Assembly (NCBI GenBank): GCA_964017065.1
Contig: OZ024788.1
Location: 714,727 to 778,726, forward strand
Reading direction: 5' to 3'
DNA from: Haliclona indistincta
Lineage: Eukaryota > Porifera > Demospongiae > Haplosclerida > Chalinidae
Length of the DNA stretch: 64,000 nt
The position numbers and the translations under genes are program-made. The notes beneath the pieces were generated by a model. That model was not told where the DNA came from, ran no database searches, and saw only the letters and a list, made by a program, of their open reading frames with translations. Shown here one piece after another: positions 1-11,490 of this stretch (positions are counted from its first letter, which is position 1; each line of letters begins with the position of its first letter).

Positions 1-2
1 CT

Positions 3-470
3 AAGGACACACAGGCTTTAGAAAATGTGCAGAAATTTGCACTTCGCATTTGTTCTAATAACTGGCAAGCTAACTACCATGACTTACTTGAGCATTATAA
101 TTTACCTACTTTGGAAAATCGTCGTCTATATCTGTCTTTGTGCACTTTCTTTAAAATCGTACACAAACTTAGTTATTTTCCTGCTTCCCTTATACCATCT
201 CATTTTTCATTCTCTGCTCTCCGTTCTTCTAATCCTCATAATTTCTTTATTCCTTTCTCTCGTACTTATCAGTCTGCCAAATCTTTCATGTTTCGTTCTA
301 TTAAATTATGGAATAACCTACCTACAGAAGCTAAACTGTGTACTGACCTTAAGTTATTTAAAAAACTTATTTTACCTTTATTTAGTTAACTTAATTAATT
401 ATACCTACCACTACTAGCACGATTTGCTAAATGTGTGTTATTTCTATAAAAAAAAAAAAAAAAAAAAAAA
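3..470 (+). mobile_element. 3' end of a CR1/Jockey-like LINE with poly-A tail
   Basis: The window opens inside an open frame (3-389) that encodes the C-terminal tail of a non-LTR retrotransposon reverse transcriptase. The frame carries the ENVQKFALRI, YHDLLEHYNLPTLENRR and LWNNLP motifs that follow the polymerase core in CR1/L2/Jockey-type elements. About 60 bp of 3' UTR and a 23-base A run (448-470) follow, which marks the 3' end of an inserted copy. The 5' part lies outside the window. The LINE copy at 52933-53580 has a recognisably similar tail, so both belong to one family. Clade assignment is by recall of motif pattern only. Confidence 0.85.
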
Positions 471-962
471 TAGCGACAAGAGGGTTAATGCTGTAACAGT
501 CCAAAACGGTCCAAAAACCATGTTTTTCAAGGATACTCGCTTCTGGTAGTGTTTGATGCCTATCTAAGAAGTAAGCGCACTACCCCAGATGTATACACAT
601 GCGATGGTGCAGGTTTGGTAGTGATTCGTTCACTCAGGATAGCGCTATGCTTGTCAAAAGAAGAAGAAAGAAGGTGAACAATTCGCGTGGGCGGCGATTT
701 TTTAGAAACGTCTGCCAGCTTCGCCAAAGGTATTTCCATGCTCAGAACAATCGACTGATCAATCCTAGATGTCTAGAATCTCGATAAACGCTATAACAGC
801 GAAGATCTGCAACTGCTCTCTGAGAGTCGCCATCTTGATTTTCGTCGTCAAACAAGCAGTCCCGGCGACTTTCATAGACGTCCTACAAGCGCTTACACTT
901 CAGAGTCACTTAGAGATAGTTAAAACGCAGTATAGATGTATAATAGTGGAGATACCGTAGAG
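471..962. other. Intergenic, nothing recognised
   Basis: Short open frames occur here (for example 599-787 and 769-960), but none has recognisable motifs, splice context or a paralogue in the window. I see no supported feature. Confidence 0.5.
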
Positions 963-1131
963 CTGGTATTTTTCGCGCGTATTTGTTTTTCGCGAGCGAT
1001 ACAATTCGCGAAAATTAAACCCACAAAAATTTAATGTTCAATACAATTTTGTATTACGCTCGTTAAAATCGCGAAATTTACCGTCCGTTAAATTTAATTC
1101 AGTGAAATGATTGTGCCCAGAAAAATACCAG
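963..1131. mobile_element. Small MITE with CTGGTATTTTTC ends
   Basis: The stretch begins CTGGTATTTTTC and ends GAAAAATACCAG, giving a 12-bp terminal inverted repeat around about 170 bp rich in TTCGCG. It has no coding capacity. No clean target duplication is visible. It resembles the TTCGCGAA-rich element at 39465 in composition, but its ends differ. Confidence 0.5.
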
Positions 1132-1190
1132 CCCTATTATTATCTAAAAATGAAATTTTTACAATTCTATCTATTATAATAATTATTTCC

Positions 1191-1237
1191 TTCAGTGCAG
1201 TGTTTAGCTGCCTCACAGAGGGTCACTGGTAGAGCCA
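1191..1237 (+). repeat. Left stub of the 58-bp satellite
   Basis: This is a partial 58-bp unit (GTGTTTAGCTGCCTCACAGA onward) ending in GTAGAGCCA. The same array resumes at 6919 with GTAGAGCCA. The array was therefore continuous before the element at 1238-6918 was inserted. Confidence 0.85.
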
Positions 1238-1331
1238 TAGCCTCGTCCCCAGGCCAAAATTTTTCGCAACGAAAAACGCAAATGAACGAAACGGCGAAAA
1301 ATAAAGGCCTGGTCTCTATTGCAAGGGTAAT

Positions 1332-2107
1332 GAACAGACTTCACGAAACCCTCGGCGTGTTGCACATTGTAGAGTTAGCTCCTTAGTTATGGTTTGCAGA
1401 AGGAGCTTTGCAGCTAAAAGCAAACCTGCTTGCTATTGAAATTGCACTGCTAACCAGAAGACAGCAATGTGCTGACCACAAGGACAAGGTGTGACAAGTG
1501 GGCGTGACCGTGAACACAGAGTAGGTAGCCATTGCTCTTGTCTTTGATAGGCTTTTTCTTGAGATGTCTACGCACCCCCAGAGCTGTCCTGAAGTTTAGA
1601 TGGAATCTAAAAGTACCTAGGTAGTCAACTATGGACGCTTTTGTCGTCAGAGAGGTCCAAGATGGCTGTCAAGGTGAGCCAGCCATACATAACTCGAGAA
1701 CGAAAGCACTTTACAGGCCCGGCGCACCCAACAGGGCAGACCCGGCACGTGCCGGACCAATAATTTTGAGCCACGATTATACAAAAGCACTTTCCTTACG
1801 TTGCCATGAGTTAAACTGTGGCCATAGTCGCTCTACGAGTCAGTATAAACCTGTTTCGTAGACAGAGACACTCGTCACACGCGACCAAAACATTGAACAA
1901 ATTACAAATGGGCGGAGTCATACGCAATAAACATGAATATTAATTAGCTGCCGGTCCAATGAAAATTTGCTTCCGCCGGGCCTGCTTTAGCAAAATCCAC
2001 GAGTCACATTGCAAGCCATTGTCATGCTAAGCCTGTTCATGCCTTTACCGAGTTTCAGAAGTGAGCGATGGTCTCTGTAGCTCGATGGACAGAATGAATG
2101 AACGAAT
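1332..2107 (+). repeat. Dispersed repeat R1, copy 1 (interrupted)
   Basis: This copy begins near CTTCACGAAACCCTCGGCGT and ends near GCTCGATGGACAGAATGAAT. The same sequence of about 500 bp recurs at 8856 (reverse), 56084, 57575 and 58083. It has no coding content. A 271-bp element interrupts this copy at 1714. Confidence 0.85.
1714..1984. mobile_element. 271-bp element nested in R1, 5-bp target duplication
   Basis: Ends CAGGCCCGGCG and CGCCGGGCCTG form an 11-bp inverted repeat. The direct repeat CTTTA flanks both sides (1709-1713, 1985-1989). The other R1 copies read straight through CTTTAGCAAAATCC and so provide the empty site. I cannot place the superfamily from ends and a 5-bp duplication alone. 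Confidence 0.8.
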
Positions 2108-4440
2108 GAAGCACCAAAGGTGCAGATGCCTCGGTGCAGTACATGTAGCATGTATGGCATTCAATTAGCAGATGCATAATTATGACAGCACGTATATATG
2201 CATGCAGTAGATCCACGGAAGGATCAAAACAGTATCATGAAAGCATGCAATGTAAGCTGCTGTAGAAACAAGTTAAAGTATACTGCAACAAGACTACTGC
2301 ACTCATTGCTGTGAGAATACTGCTACAAACATATACAATAAATTTAAATTTGTCTGACAAAATAATTATTGATATAGAGCTAATGGTATCCTGCTTTTAC
2401 TAACATCATAAATATCCACAAACACAACTATCCACCATTCCACAAACACAGCAACTGTAGATGCATGTATACAGGATTTCCCCATTACCAGCTAATAACG
2501 ACATCCTGTTACAATTTCCGTATACTAAATTAACTTGTGTCCGTATACTTCCCTTAGTTAATGTATTAGTTCTATTGGGAGATGAACTTCTAGCAGTCAT
2601 CCTGGCTGATGTGAACACAAATTTATATTTGCCGACCCCAGAGAGCAAACTTCAGCTCATTGGCTACTGATTAGTATAAAAAGTGTTGCAGAAAGGCAGC
2701 GAGAAAGCGTTCCAAAACGGGGTTGAAAGTCGCGACCGTCGCTCAATTGCAATTGTATTGGCGAGGTCTAAAAACATGGTTTTTTCAAATTTTGAACGAC
2801 TGTCGCTTGAAAAGCTTTAAACTTTTTCTATTTGCCGGCCCCAGGTTTGATAGAGTGCCTTTTTAGGTATCGAATGGTATGGTCGAAATTTATACTGGGA
2901 CATGGGAACACGTTCCCTTTTGGGGGTAAAGTTGGGTGATCTTCAAGTTCTTCCTCGTTGTACAAACAGTATCAACAGCTGCTTTTGTAAGTTCAAATTC
3001 AAATTTACGCAATGGCTAACACTGTCTATGGTGTCTCTCTAGGTGCTCATAAGCCCTTCACCGCGGGGCTTGCCGATCAGTGTCGCCGCCGAGTCATGGC
3101 GACCGAGATCGTCCCGCTGGCGTCTCTGTCAACATCGTGCTATTTCAGCAGGACACTGGAGCGATGGAGAGCAACGTCTTCTTGTGCCCGACTGTGAACC
3201 AATGTAGACGGCATCATTACAAAGCTATACCAGCTACCTGGAGCTTCTGGCATACCGTCTGTATATCAGTGCCACCGAATGATAGTTATAGCATTGACAC
3301 GTCTTTTGCGAGCGATTGGAGCTTACAGAGAGCATACTGTATAAAGGGCAAGGTTACTAGTCTTGGTGTGTATAAAGGAATAGTGTTGGCTTGTGCTTCA
3401 GACAGAGCACTAGGCTGCTGACTCAATAGCTGGCTGCATACATTGTTGACCACACCTCCCTTTCTTTGTTTCTCGCAACAGTCTCAAACCAAGTGTAAGC
3501 CCTTGTCTGGACACAAGTAGCAAAGTAAATGACCTCTTGATCATCCAGTAGCAATGTTGATTTTACCTTTTTCTCTCGGCAAGGCTTTAAGTTCAAGAAA
3601 TGCATCCAGAGACGACTACGATTGAACTCTCTAAACTTTTGTTCTTGAAAAGACTTGAATACATGCTAGTATTGTTCTTAGAGTTTCTATGCAGTGATAG
3701 TCAAGTATGATTGAACAGTTTAAAACAGTACAATAAGATAAGACAATACAAACAGGCGACAGATCTGTGAGGGGGAAACACCAGTCACACACACTGTTTA
3801 TGAGAATCTTATTAAACATACTGTTTAGCAGAATGAGTGATGTCTCTATCCAGCAGGACTCTCTATCCACTATCCAGCAGGACTCCTCTTTACAATAGCC
3901 GACCCGGGACGAGATGCAACAACAATTGCTCTGCCAAAAGACACCATAGACTTTATAATTATCACACATCACTACTAGCAGCATTGCTGCAGCTATACAT
4001 GAGTATCTGAAGCCCATACCTGTACCGTAGGCTAAATTTCGTGGGTGCTATAGTGTGTACTACCGTACTAACCTTCCATATTCTTGTTTGGAACAGTCGC
4101 TCGGTTTCATACGGTCATACCACCCGCTACAGTACCGAAACCAAGCTCTGATGTATAGGCGACGGAGCTGACGGTGGTCCTGGGTATAGATTAGCTGCTC
4201 AGACCGCCTTATAATCCGTCAGCTGCCTCAGGAGAAGAGTAGTTCTGGCTAGCTGTAGTCCTCGTGCTCGCCGCCATTTCTTGTTACTATGGAAATCCCG
4301 CGCTCGTCAGTGGTTTATCGTGATACGCAGTGCAATTATTCGTATACCACGCGTGAACTGAATTCCGCGTCATGTCCTCCTTTTCTGGTAATCGGCTATA
4401 CTGCAATCAGATACACAGTAAACTGCAGCTATTATACCTT
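2108..4440. other. Unassigned interior of the 5.7-kb element
   Basis: No gene is recognised. Around 2410-2480 lies a block (TCCACAAACACAACTATCCA onward) that recurs at 4890 and 5470, linking it to repeat R2. The stretch 3012-3421 is GC-richer and holds two overlapping open frames (61 and 113 aa) downstream of a TTTAG-type acceptor-like site. It could be a captured exon, but I recognise no family in it. Confidence 0.4.
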
Positions 4441-6115
4441 TCTGTAAGCAATCACAATGCAGTATAATAGTTATGCAATCAGAAGCCAATCAGTGCTGAC
4501 CACTATTCAACTGGGCGTGTCTACAATGTTCAGCACAGCACACGCATACCACGAGCGAGATAGCTTCCATAGCTTGCTTACACGATTTCTCTGCACCTGC
4601 GCTGCTATCCTGAAGTAAAATGCTAACCTATCAGGTTCTAGGCAGTCAACTGTAGACAGCCTTGCCTTTAGAGAAGTCCAGATCGCCAGAAACGGGCATC
4701 GAGGTGAGCAAATCACGCCATAGCTCTGGAACTAAGCTTCGTGTAAAGCTCTCACATGATCAAAAGCGAGATAATATCGAGTTCTACTTGCATTGCTAGT
4801 TTCAGAGCTTACCTTTCAGCGTACGCCGCAAAACTGAAGTAACAGACGGAAAAATAGCACCATAGGTGCTGATGCCTCGGTGGTTGACATTATATCCACA
4901 AACACAACTATCCACCATTCCACAAACACAGCAACTGCAGATGCATGTCTACAGGATTTCTGTACAGCAATCACAATGCAGTGCTTTAGTTATGCAATCA
5001 GAAGCCAATCAGTGCTAACCACAATTAAACTGGGCGTGTCTACAGTTTAAGCACAGCAACGCATACCACGAGCGAGATAGCTTCCATAGCTTGCTTACAC
5101 GATTTCTCTGGACCTGCGCTGCTATCCTGTAGTAAAATTATAACCTAACAACTGCTAAGCAGTCAACTGTGGACAGCTTTGCCTTTGGAGAAGTCCAGAT
5201 AGCCAGAAACGGGCATTGAGGTGAGCAAATCACGCCATAGCTCTGGAACTAAGCCTCGTGTAAAGATTTCAAACACTCAAAACCGAGATAATATCGAGTT
5301 CTACCTGCATTGCAAGTTTCAGAGCTTACCTTTTTGCGTGCGCCACAGAAATGGTGTAACAGACAGAATGACTGACAGACAGCACGATTACCGTATACCT
5401 CGTTAGCTCCGCCCTCGGCATAAAAATAGCACCTAAGGTGCAGATGCCTCGGTGGATTGACATTATATCCACAAACACAACTATATCCACCATTCCACAA
5501 ACACAGCGACTGCAGATGCATGTATACAGGATTTCTGTACAGCAATCACAATGCAGTGCTTTAGTCATGCAATCAGAAGCCAATCATGCAGTGCTGACCA
5601 CAATTCAACTGGGCGTGTCTACAATGTTCATTACAGCACACGCATACCACGAGCGAGATAGCTTCCATAGCTTGCTTACACGATTTCTCTGGACCTGCGC
5701 TGCTATCCTGTAGTAAATTCTAACCTATCAGCTTCTAGGCAGTCAACTGTGGACAGCTTTGCCTTTGGAGAAGTCCAGATCGCCAGCAACGGTAAACAAA
5801 GTAAGCAAATCACGCCATAACTCGCGAACGAAGCTTTAGAACCAAAATTCTATACATCAGATCCGAGTAAATATCGAGTTCTGCTTGTGTTGCTTGTTTC
5901 AGCGCTTAGTTTTCAGTGAGCGACGAGAAATGCTTGCAACAGACAGAGTGACTGACTGACTGACAGACAGCACGATTACAGTATACCTCGTTAGCTCCGC
6001 CCTCGGCATAATGACACACAAACAAACGAACTACTGTATGCCTCGTGGCTCCGCCCACCGAGGCATAATGACAGAGCAAGTACCGTAACCCTCGCGCATG
6101 CGCCGAGGGTTAATT
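4441..6115 (+). repeat. Repeat R2, three tandem degenerate copies
   Basis: Three copies of about 500 bp start near 4441, 4963 and 5533. Each contains CAATCACAATGCAGT, a GGGCGTGTCTACA block, CACGAGCGAGATAGCTTCCA and an AAGTCCAGAT block. The third runs into copies of GTATACCTCGTTAGCTCCGC and ends at the palindrome-like CCCTCGCGCATGCGCCGAGGG (6090-6110), which also occurs at the ends of R1 copies. No coding content is supported. Confidence 0.75.
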
Positions 6116-6918
6116 AATGATACGCATGCATGAATAAAATTAAAGAGTCTGAGCGAGTTTAAATACAAGAAACGAAATATAGCTAAGCAAACACGCACTC
6201 TAGAAGATTTGATCCGTCGCGAGGGAGTCTGAAGACAACCAGGGCAGCCAGTAAAACCATCGTTCAGTTGGAAAAATGAACTCGTGAAAGTCTTGGTACG
6301 CTACAGTTTCACGTGGGGTTTGTGAGGGCGCCAGTAGATCGGCTTAGACTTCCTGAACTAGTCCACACGTGTTTGCAATCTTTACGCTAAGCAGAGAAAC
6401 GTGCACACAGTGAGAACTTCCATTACAGTAGAGCGAGAATACAGACAAATACACGGAATGACGCAGTATCCTAGAAGAATACAAGGTTACGGATTCAGCA
6501 GTCTTACAATTCAGTCATCCGCCTCATTAGATGTAAACTCACCTTCTCTCTTATTCGTTCTACAATAACTTGCCTTCGAGGATCACGGTCGCTCTTCTCA
6601 TTCAATCGCCTAGACACTGCTGCTGACCTTGCCCTTACTGAGGGTAGGGTTAGTGACTAATTTCAATCCCTTTTTTTTGCATCATTTCTCTTTTTTTTTG
6701 TATCATTAATCTCTTTAAGTCCTACCATAAAAGCGTAGGCACCCGTTGTATTGAAAAAAAAAAAAATTATAGATAAAAAAAAAAATTATACAGATTCTGT
6801 ATAACGACTAACGCATGCGCACCAATACCCCTGCAATGGATACCAGGCCCTATTTTCGCATTTCGTTCCGTCATTCGTTTCGTAAAGTTAGCGAAAATTG
6901 GGCGTGGGGACGAGGCTA

Positions 6919-7432
6919 GTAGAGCCAGGACACCTGTGCACTAAGCAGTGTCGAGCTGCCTCACAAAGGGTCACTGGTAGAGCCAGGACACCTGTGCACT
7001 AAGCAGTGTCTAGCTGCCTCACAGAGGGTCACTGGTAGAGCCAGGACACCTGTGCACTAAGCAGTGTCCAGCTGCCTCACAGAGGGTCACTGGTAGAGCC
7101 AGGACACCTGTGCACTAAGCAGTGTCTATCTGCCTCACATAGGGTCACTGGTAGAGCCAGGACACCTGTGCACTAAGCAGTGTCTAGCTGCCTCACAGAG
7201 GGCCACTGGTAGAGCCAGGACACCTGTGCACTAAGCAGTGTCTAGCTGCCTCACAGAGGGCCACTGGTAGAGCCAGGACACCTGTGCACTAATCAGTGTC
7301 TAGCTGCCTCACAGAGGGTCATTGGTAGAGCCAGGACACCTGTGCACTAAGCAGTGTCTCTAGCTGCCTCACAGAGGGTCACTGGTAGAGCCAGGACACC
7401 TGTATACACTAAGCAGTGTCTGTAGCTGCCTG
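6919..7432 (+). repeat. 58-bp satellite, about nine copies
   Basis: Tandem units of 58 bp (consensus starting GTCTAGCTGCCTCACAGAGG) run with few substitutions and one or two 2-bp insertions. The same unit in reverse orientation forms a shorter array at 60704-61024. The left edge is the duplicated GTAGAGCCA of the Mutator-like insertion. Confidence 0.95.
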
Positions 7433-7777
7433 ACATAGTAGTGTTTACTGGTGCATTTTTCTAACAGCATGTGAGATAAGTAACTATTATTTGCGTATTG
7501 TAAAATGATATACATGTAGTATAGTCACTTTGCTCGCTTTATAATTATCAGCTGGGGTTCTGTGGTAGTATAATAATCGCTAAATTAAAGCATTACACCC
7601 AAGGCCTGGTATTAAAATAATAAGCTAAATTGCTAAATTGATTTGTGGGTGTGATGTGTGCTGTAGTGTGTCTGTTTATGTATGACACTATAATGTAATA
7701 ATACTAATTAATTGATTATACTAAGATATGCGTGTTTGAAAATCTTGACAGCTGTCACGCACATAGTACTCATCACC
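7433..7777. other. 3' flank of family 1 copy 1
   Basis: No gene. The stretch starting ACTGGTGCATTTTTCTAACA is similar to the flank of family 1 copy 6 (39670-40007), so the duplicated segment extends beyond the coding exons. It contains AT-rich sequence only. Confidence 0.6.
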
Positions 7778-8733
7778 TCAAGGTCCACCTATCTTCTCGT
7801 TGCAAGCTGCTAGACTATCCTCACACATTATTAGACTGTGCTGTGATGTTTTAAACTGATGAAAACACTTCTCTTTTTCAATTAGTATTTGTGAGCTCTT
7901 CAAGAGAGAATCAGCAAACTTATCCTGCAAAATCTTCATGTGCTTGGTACATTCCACACTTCTCTCCTTCTCATCTACTATCATGTCAGCCAGCTGTTTG
8001 TTGTGATCAGTTTGATACTCCTTCAGCTCAGCTAGCTCAGTGAGTTGTTTCTCACCCCACTTTGTCTTTAGATCAAGCACCAATTGAGTGGAATTGGCTT
8101 TGTCATCCAAGGCTCGAGTCAGTTCAACATGCCTCTGCAGGATCATTGCCACACTGACAGCTAAGAGTATGGACAGGAAGAAAGAAACCGTGCTATATCG
8201 GGAACTCCATTTGTCTATTCTGTGCACATTCAACCTCAATTTAGCTAGCTGCAGAGAATGTTATAGAGGTATAATAATAACGTTTTAAATACTTTTATAC
8301 CTACTTCATCATCCTTTGCTTCTAGGTCTCTTTTCGTTGCACTGTCTTTTGCTGCCAGCTCCCGCTCTCTCCTTTCAACTTCAGCTCTTATCGCATTGTC
8401 TTTCGCCGCTAGCTCTTCCTTGGTTGCTTCATCTTTTGCTGCCAGCTCCCGCTCTCTCCTTTCAACTTCAGCTCTTATCGCATTGTCTTTCGCCGCTAGC
8501 TCTTCCTTGGTTGCTTCATCTTTTGCTGCCAGCTCCCTTTCTCTTCTCTCTGCTTCGTTCCTTATTGTCTCGGCAACTTCCTTTTCTCTTCTCTCTACTT
8601 CGTTCCTTATTGTCTCGGCAAGTTCCTTTTCTCTTCTTGCTACGTCTTCTTTTATCACTTCATCTCTTTTCGCCAATTCTTGTTTCAACTCAGTTATTTT
8701 TTCATCAATCAATTGCAGTATGTCGTTGTCCAT
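7778..8733 (-). CDS. Family 1 copy 1: single-pass membrane protein with two coiled coils
   Basis: Two exons on the minus strand, 8733-8305 and 8248-7778, join across a 56-bp GT-AG intron in phase 0 and give 299 aa. Exon 1 starts MDNDILQLIDEKI and is an almost uninterrupted charged coiled coil (residues about 10-140) built from RRERELAAKDEATKE-type repeats. Exon 2 begins with LAKLRLNVHRIDKW, then one hydrophobic segment (FFLSILLAVSVAMIL, about 160-177), then a second coiled coil with spaced Cys and a C-terminus ACNEKIGGP. Basic residues before the hydrophobic segment favour N-in, C-out topology. I recognise no named family. The extra internal 29-residue repeat makes its first coiled coil the longest of the set. 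Function is unknown; a stalk-like oligomer is inference. Confidence 0.8.
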
Positions 8734-8800
8734 GTTGGCGTCAAACCGCGGGCGAGATGCTTCAGAACTATATTATAACTTCACAGAATACGACCAGAAG

Positions 8801-8855
8801 TGATCACGTGCGCTCATAACTCACGCGGTAATTTTAAATTTCAATGATTTTTAAC
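8801..8855. promoter_or_regulatory. Conserved CACGTG upstream block, unit 1
   Basis: TGATCACGTG followed by TCACGCGGTAATTTTAAATT lies about 70 bp upstream of the copy 1 start codon. The same block occurs at the same place in five other family 1 units. It contains a palindromic E-box core. A shared promoter is inferred from conservation and position. Confidence 0.55.
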
Positions 8856-9380
8856 CCTCGGCGCATGCGCGAGGGTTACGGTACTTGGTTTGCAATTCGC
8901 TGTCCATCGAGCTGCAGAGAACAGCGATCACTTTTACGCGCTGGTAAAGTTATGACATGATAAGCACCGCAAGGGCTTGCAATTTGACTCGTGGATTTTG
9001 CTAAAGTGCTTTCGTTCTCGAGTTATGGTTAGCTGGCTCACCTTGACGGCCATCCTGGACCTCTCTGACGACAAAATCGCCCATAGTTGACTATCTAGGT
9101 ACTTGTAGATTCCATCTAAACTTCAGGACAGCTATAGGGGTGCGTAGATATGTCAAGAAAAAGCCTATCAATGGCTACCTACTCAGTGTTCACGGTCACG
9201 CCCACTTGACACACCTTGTCCTGTGGTTCAGCACTTCGCTGTCTTCTGGTTAGCAGAGCAGTTTCAATAGCAAGCAGGTTAGCTTTAGCTGCAAAGCTCC
9301 TTCTGCAAACCGTAACCAAGACGCTAACTTTACAATGTGCAACACGCCGAGGGTTTTGTGAAATCTGTTCATTACCTTAG
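8856..9380 (-). repeat. Dispersed repeat R1, copy 2 (reverse)
   Basis: This is a reverse-complement R1 copy, from CCCTCGGCGCATGCGCGAGGG at the left to CTCGGCGTGTTGCACATTGT (read on minus) at the right. The R1 boundary falls directly against the conserved upstream block, so insertion just upstream of copy 1 is likely. Confidence 0.8.
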
Positions 9381-9727
9381 GTGGTAAGCAATGGCTTATA
9401 AGCTGTGACAGCTATTTATAAAGCTCTTGAGGTAATTTCTAATATCTACATGTAATACTTGTGGCAGCTGCTTTTGCTGGCCAGATCGTGTCTGTGTACC
9501 ATTACAACATGAAGTATTGCTTTCAGTCGGCTAGGTTATATGTATAGTAGGAACATACTGTTTATGGTGTGACATTAGATGCTTAATCTAATCCCAGTTA
9601 TTCTACTGTGTATAATGTGTTATGGTGATGGAATGTATCTATGCATAGGAGGGCAGAGTATGATTTATACAAGGACACAGTACTGATATTGTTTACTCTA
9701 GTTGACTACAACTGTGTTATTATTCAG
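9381..9727. other. 5' side of partner-gene unit 1
   Basis: This is unique-looking sequence whose counterparts lie at 11550-11900 and 18490-18840 (GTGTTATGGTGATGGAATGT, ATACAAGGACACAGTA). It is part of the duplicated unit. I cannot define an exon in it. Confidence 0.5.
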
Positions 9728-10385
9728 GATCTATTGGAGTGTGATCTAAACCATTGAGCCTGACTAATGAACAATTGGATAGCTCTCATAACCTCACTAG
9801 TGAAGACTATCGTTATAATAAACCAGTCCATCATCAGTGTGTATAATTTCTTTTTGATTTAGGGGTTGTGCAAGTCCAGAAACTGCTAAGTTATTGATGC
9901 GTAGAGCAGGCAGACACCAGCAATTGAGAATGAGATCTGAACAAAGAAGGAAGCTAGCTGGCAGCCCTACCGAGCGATTGGCTCAGTTAAAACGACTTTC
10001 TGCAGAACCAACCAATCAGATGAGATGGAAGGAAGGAGATACTCGGAGGGTGTGCCGTCATGTTAGAGTGTCACCCATTCCAGAACGAAGTCATGATTTG
10101 AAATTCCAGTAAGTTTTAGCTTTTAGTTATCATTTTCAGTTGATCTCTTGTTCAAGATGGCAGCACAATCATCAGGTGATCCACCGAGATGCTGCAATGA
10201 AGCTATCTCCAGTACTATCAACATTACCACATTGTCACTCTACAAGTCAGTTACCGCCTCTTGAGCCGCACGTGCTGGCTGGACACACCCCCAGACTAGT
10301 GGTGAGATAGATGTATCTACGGAAGACTAGCATGTGTTACTGTTGTATTATACCACAGAGCTCTGATGCACAGAACCAGCTAGTT

Positions 10386-10417
<32 letters not shown>

Positions 10418-10439
10418 CACTAATGTAGCTAACAGATAG
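9728..10439 (+). pseudogene. Partner gene 3' end, copy 1 (exon a truncated)
   Basis: Four exon remnants are visible: a (from 9728), b (9863-10108), c (10157-10301) and d (10359-10439). Exon b encodes GFASPETAKL in other copies, followed here by LLMRRAGRHQQLRMRSEQRR and CRHVRVSPIPERSHD. Exon c encodes WQHNHQVIHRDAAMKLS. Exon d ends in ten glutamines and HTNVANR before the stop. Exon a has lost most of its 3' half and its donor (it ends near CATCATCAGTGTGTATAATT), so the copy cannot be spliced like the others. I do not recognise the protein family; the visible part is basic, low in hydrophobics and probably intracellular. Transcription would run away from the family 1 gene. Confidence 0.6.
10384..10417 (+). 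repeat. CAG trinucleotide repeat coding polyglutamine
   Basis: CAA plus nine CAG codons lie inside exon d of partner copy 1. The copy at 36540 has only six Gln codons, mostly CAA, so the tract length varies between paralogues. Confidence 0.85.
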
Positions 10440-10614
10440 TTAATGCCGTCATTTTAATTACTAGTTTATTGAAATTTTTGCAATTCTATTACAGTAATAA
10501 TACTAATTAACTGATTACACTAACATATGCATGCTTGAAAATCTTGACAGCTGTCACGCACATAGTACTCATCATCTTCCTCCTTTCTTCTTGTTGCAAG
10601 CTGCTAGACTAGTC

Positions 10615-11431
10615 TCACACTTTGTTAGACTGTTCTGTGATGTTATCAACGACTTTCTGTGATGTTTTCAACTCATGAGAACACTTCTCTTTTTCAACAA
10701 CTAGCGCTTGTGAACTCTGCAAGAGAGAATCTGACTGATTCTTCAAACTCTTCAATTGCTCGGCACATTCTGCATTCCTGTCCTTCTCATCTGCTATTTG
10801 ATTTTTACCATCCTGTACAATCTTCTCCAGTAGCTCTCTGTGTCGCAATACAGCCAGTGTTGTACTGTTGTCTTCCAAGTTCTGCTTATAGACGACACAT
10901 CTCCCGACCGTTTCAGTCAGGTTGATGCGATCAGTTCGACACTTCTTTAGATCAGCGAGTTGTTCCTCACCACACTTTGTGTTTAGATCAAGGATCCGTT
11001 GAATGCAGTTGGCTTTGTCATCCAAGGCTCTCTCCAGTTCAATGTGCCTCTGCAGGATCAATGCCACACTGACAGCTAAGAGCAAGGACAGGAAGAAAGA
11101 AGCCGTGCAATATCCACAACTCCATTTGTCTATTCTCTGCACATTCAACCTCAATTTAGCTATCTGCAGAGAAAGTTATAACAATAATGTTGTAATACTT
11201 TTACTATACCTACTTCATCATCCTTTGCTTGTAGCATATTTTTCGTTGCGGTGTCTTTCGCCGCTAGCTCTTTCTTGGTTGCTTCATCTTTTGCTGCAAG
11301 CTCTCTTTCTCTTTTATCTGATTCGTTCCTTATTGCCGTATCTTTCTCGGCAATCACTTCATTTTTTTCTCCAATTCTTGTTTCAACTCAGCTATTTTTT
11401 CATCTTTCAATTGCAGTATGTCGTTGTTCAT
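10615..11431 (-). pseudogene. Family 1 copy 2, frameshifted in exon 1
   Basis: Exon 2 (11163-10615) is open for 182 aa, with the membrane segment FFLSLLLAVSVALIL and a Cys-spaced coiled coil. Exon 1 should run from ATG at 11431 to 11214. After MNNDILQLKDEKIAELKQEL, a one-base loss in an A-rich run (compared with copy 6) puts a TGA in frame. The downstream frame (EKDTAIRNESDKRERELAAK) is otherwise intact. The copy also lacks one coiled-coil repeat present in copies 3, 5 and 6. It could be expressed only from an internal start. Confidence 0.7.
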
Positions 11432-11490
11432 GTTGGCGCGCGTCAAACCGCGGGCGAGATGCTGAACGGGACTGCAGCATGCGCTCAAAA

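Larger units (their letters stand above)
1238..6918. mobile_element. 5.7-kb Mutator-like element with 9-bp target duplication
   Basis: The left end reads TAGCCTCGTCCCCAGGCC and the right end is its near inverted copy (GGGGACGAGGCTA). Imperfect inverted similarity extends for about 80 bp, including TTCG-rich blocks on both sides. The flanks carry a perfect 9-bp duplication, GTAGAGCCA (1229-1237 and 6919-6927), lying inside a 58-bp satellite unit that is intact elsewhere, so the insertion limits are firm. A 9-bp duplication with long inverted ends is the Mutator/MULE signature. No transposase is readable, so the copy is non-autonomous or decayed. The interior is mostly other repeats: R1 at 1332, R2 at 4441, and unassigned AT-rich sequence from 6116 to 6830. 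Confidence 0.8.

Noticed and set aside
3012..3421. GC-richer frames of 61 and 113 aa inside the 5.7-kb element
   Set aside because: No recognised motif and no paralogue. Possibly a captured exon, but the sequence alone does not support a gene call.
4230..4290. Minus-strand ATGGCGGCGAGCACGAGGAC with a good start context
   Set aside because: The frame stops after about 22 codons and I could not find a donor that continues it convincingly.
8316..8819. Leu/Ser-rich plus-strand frames opposite family 1 exons (also at 13636, 20555, 40669 and 48902 minus)
   Set aside because: They are antisense shadows of the charged coiled-coil exons. The sense frames have start codons, splice sites and conservation.
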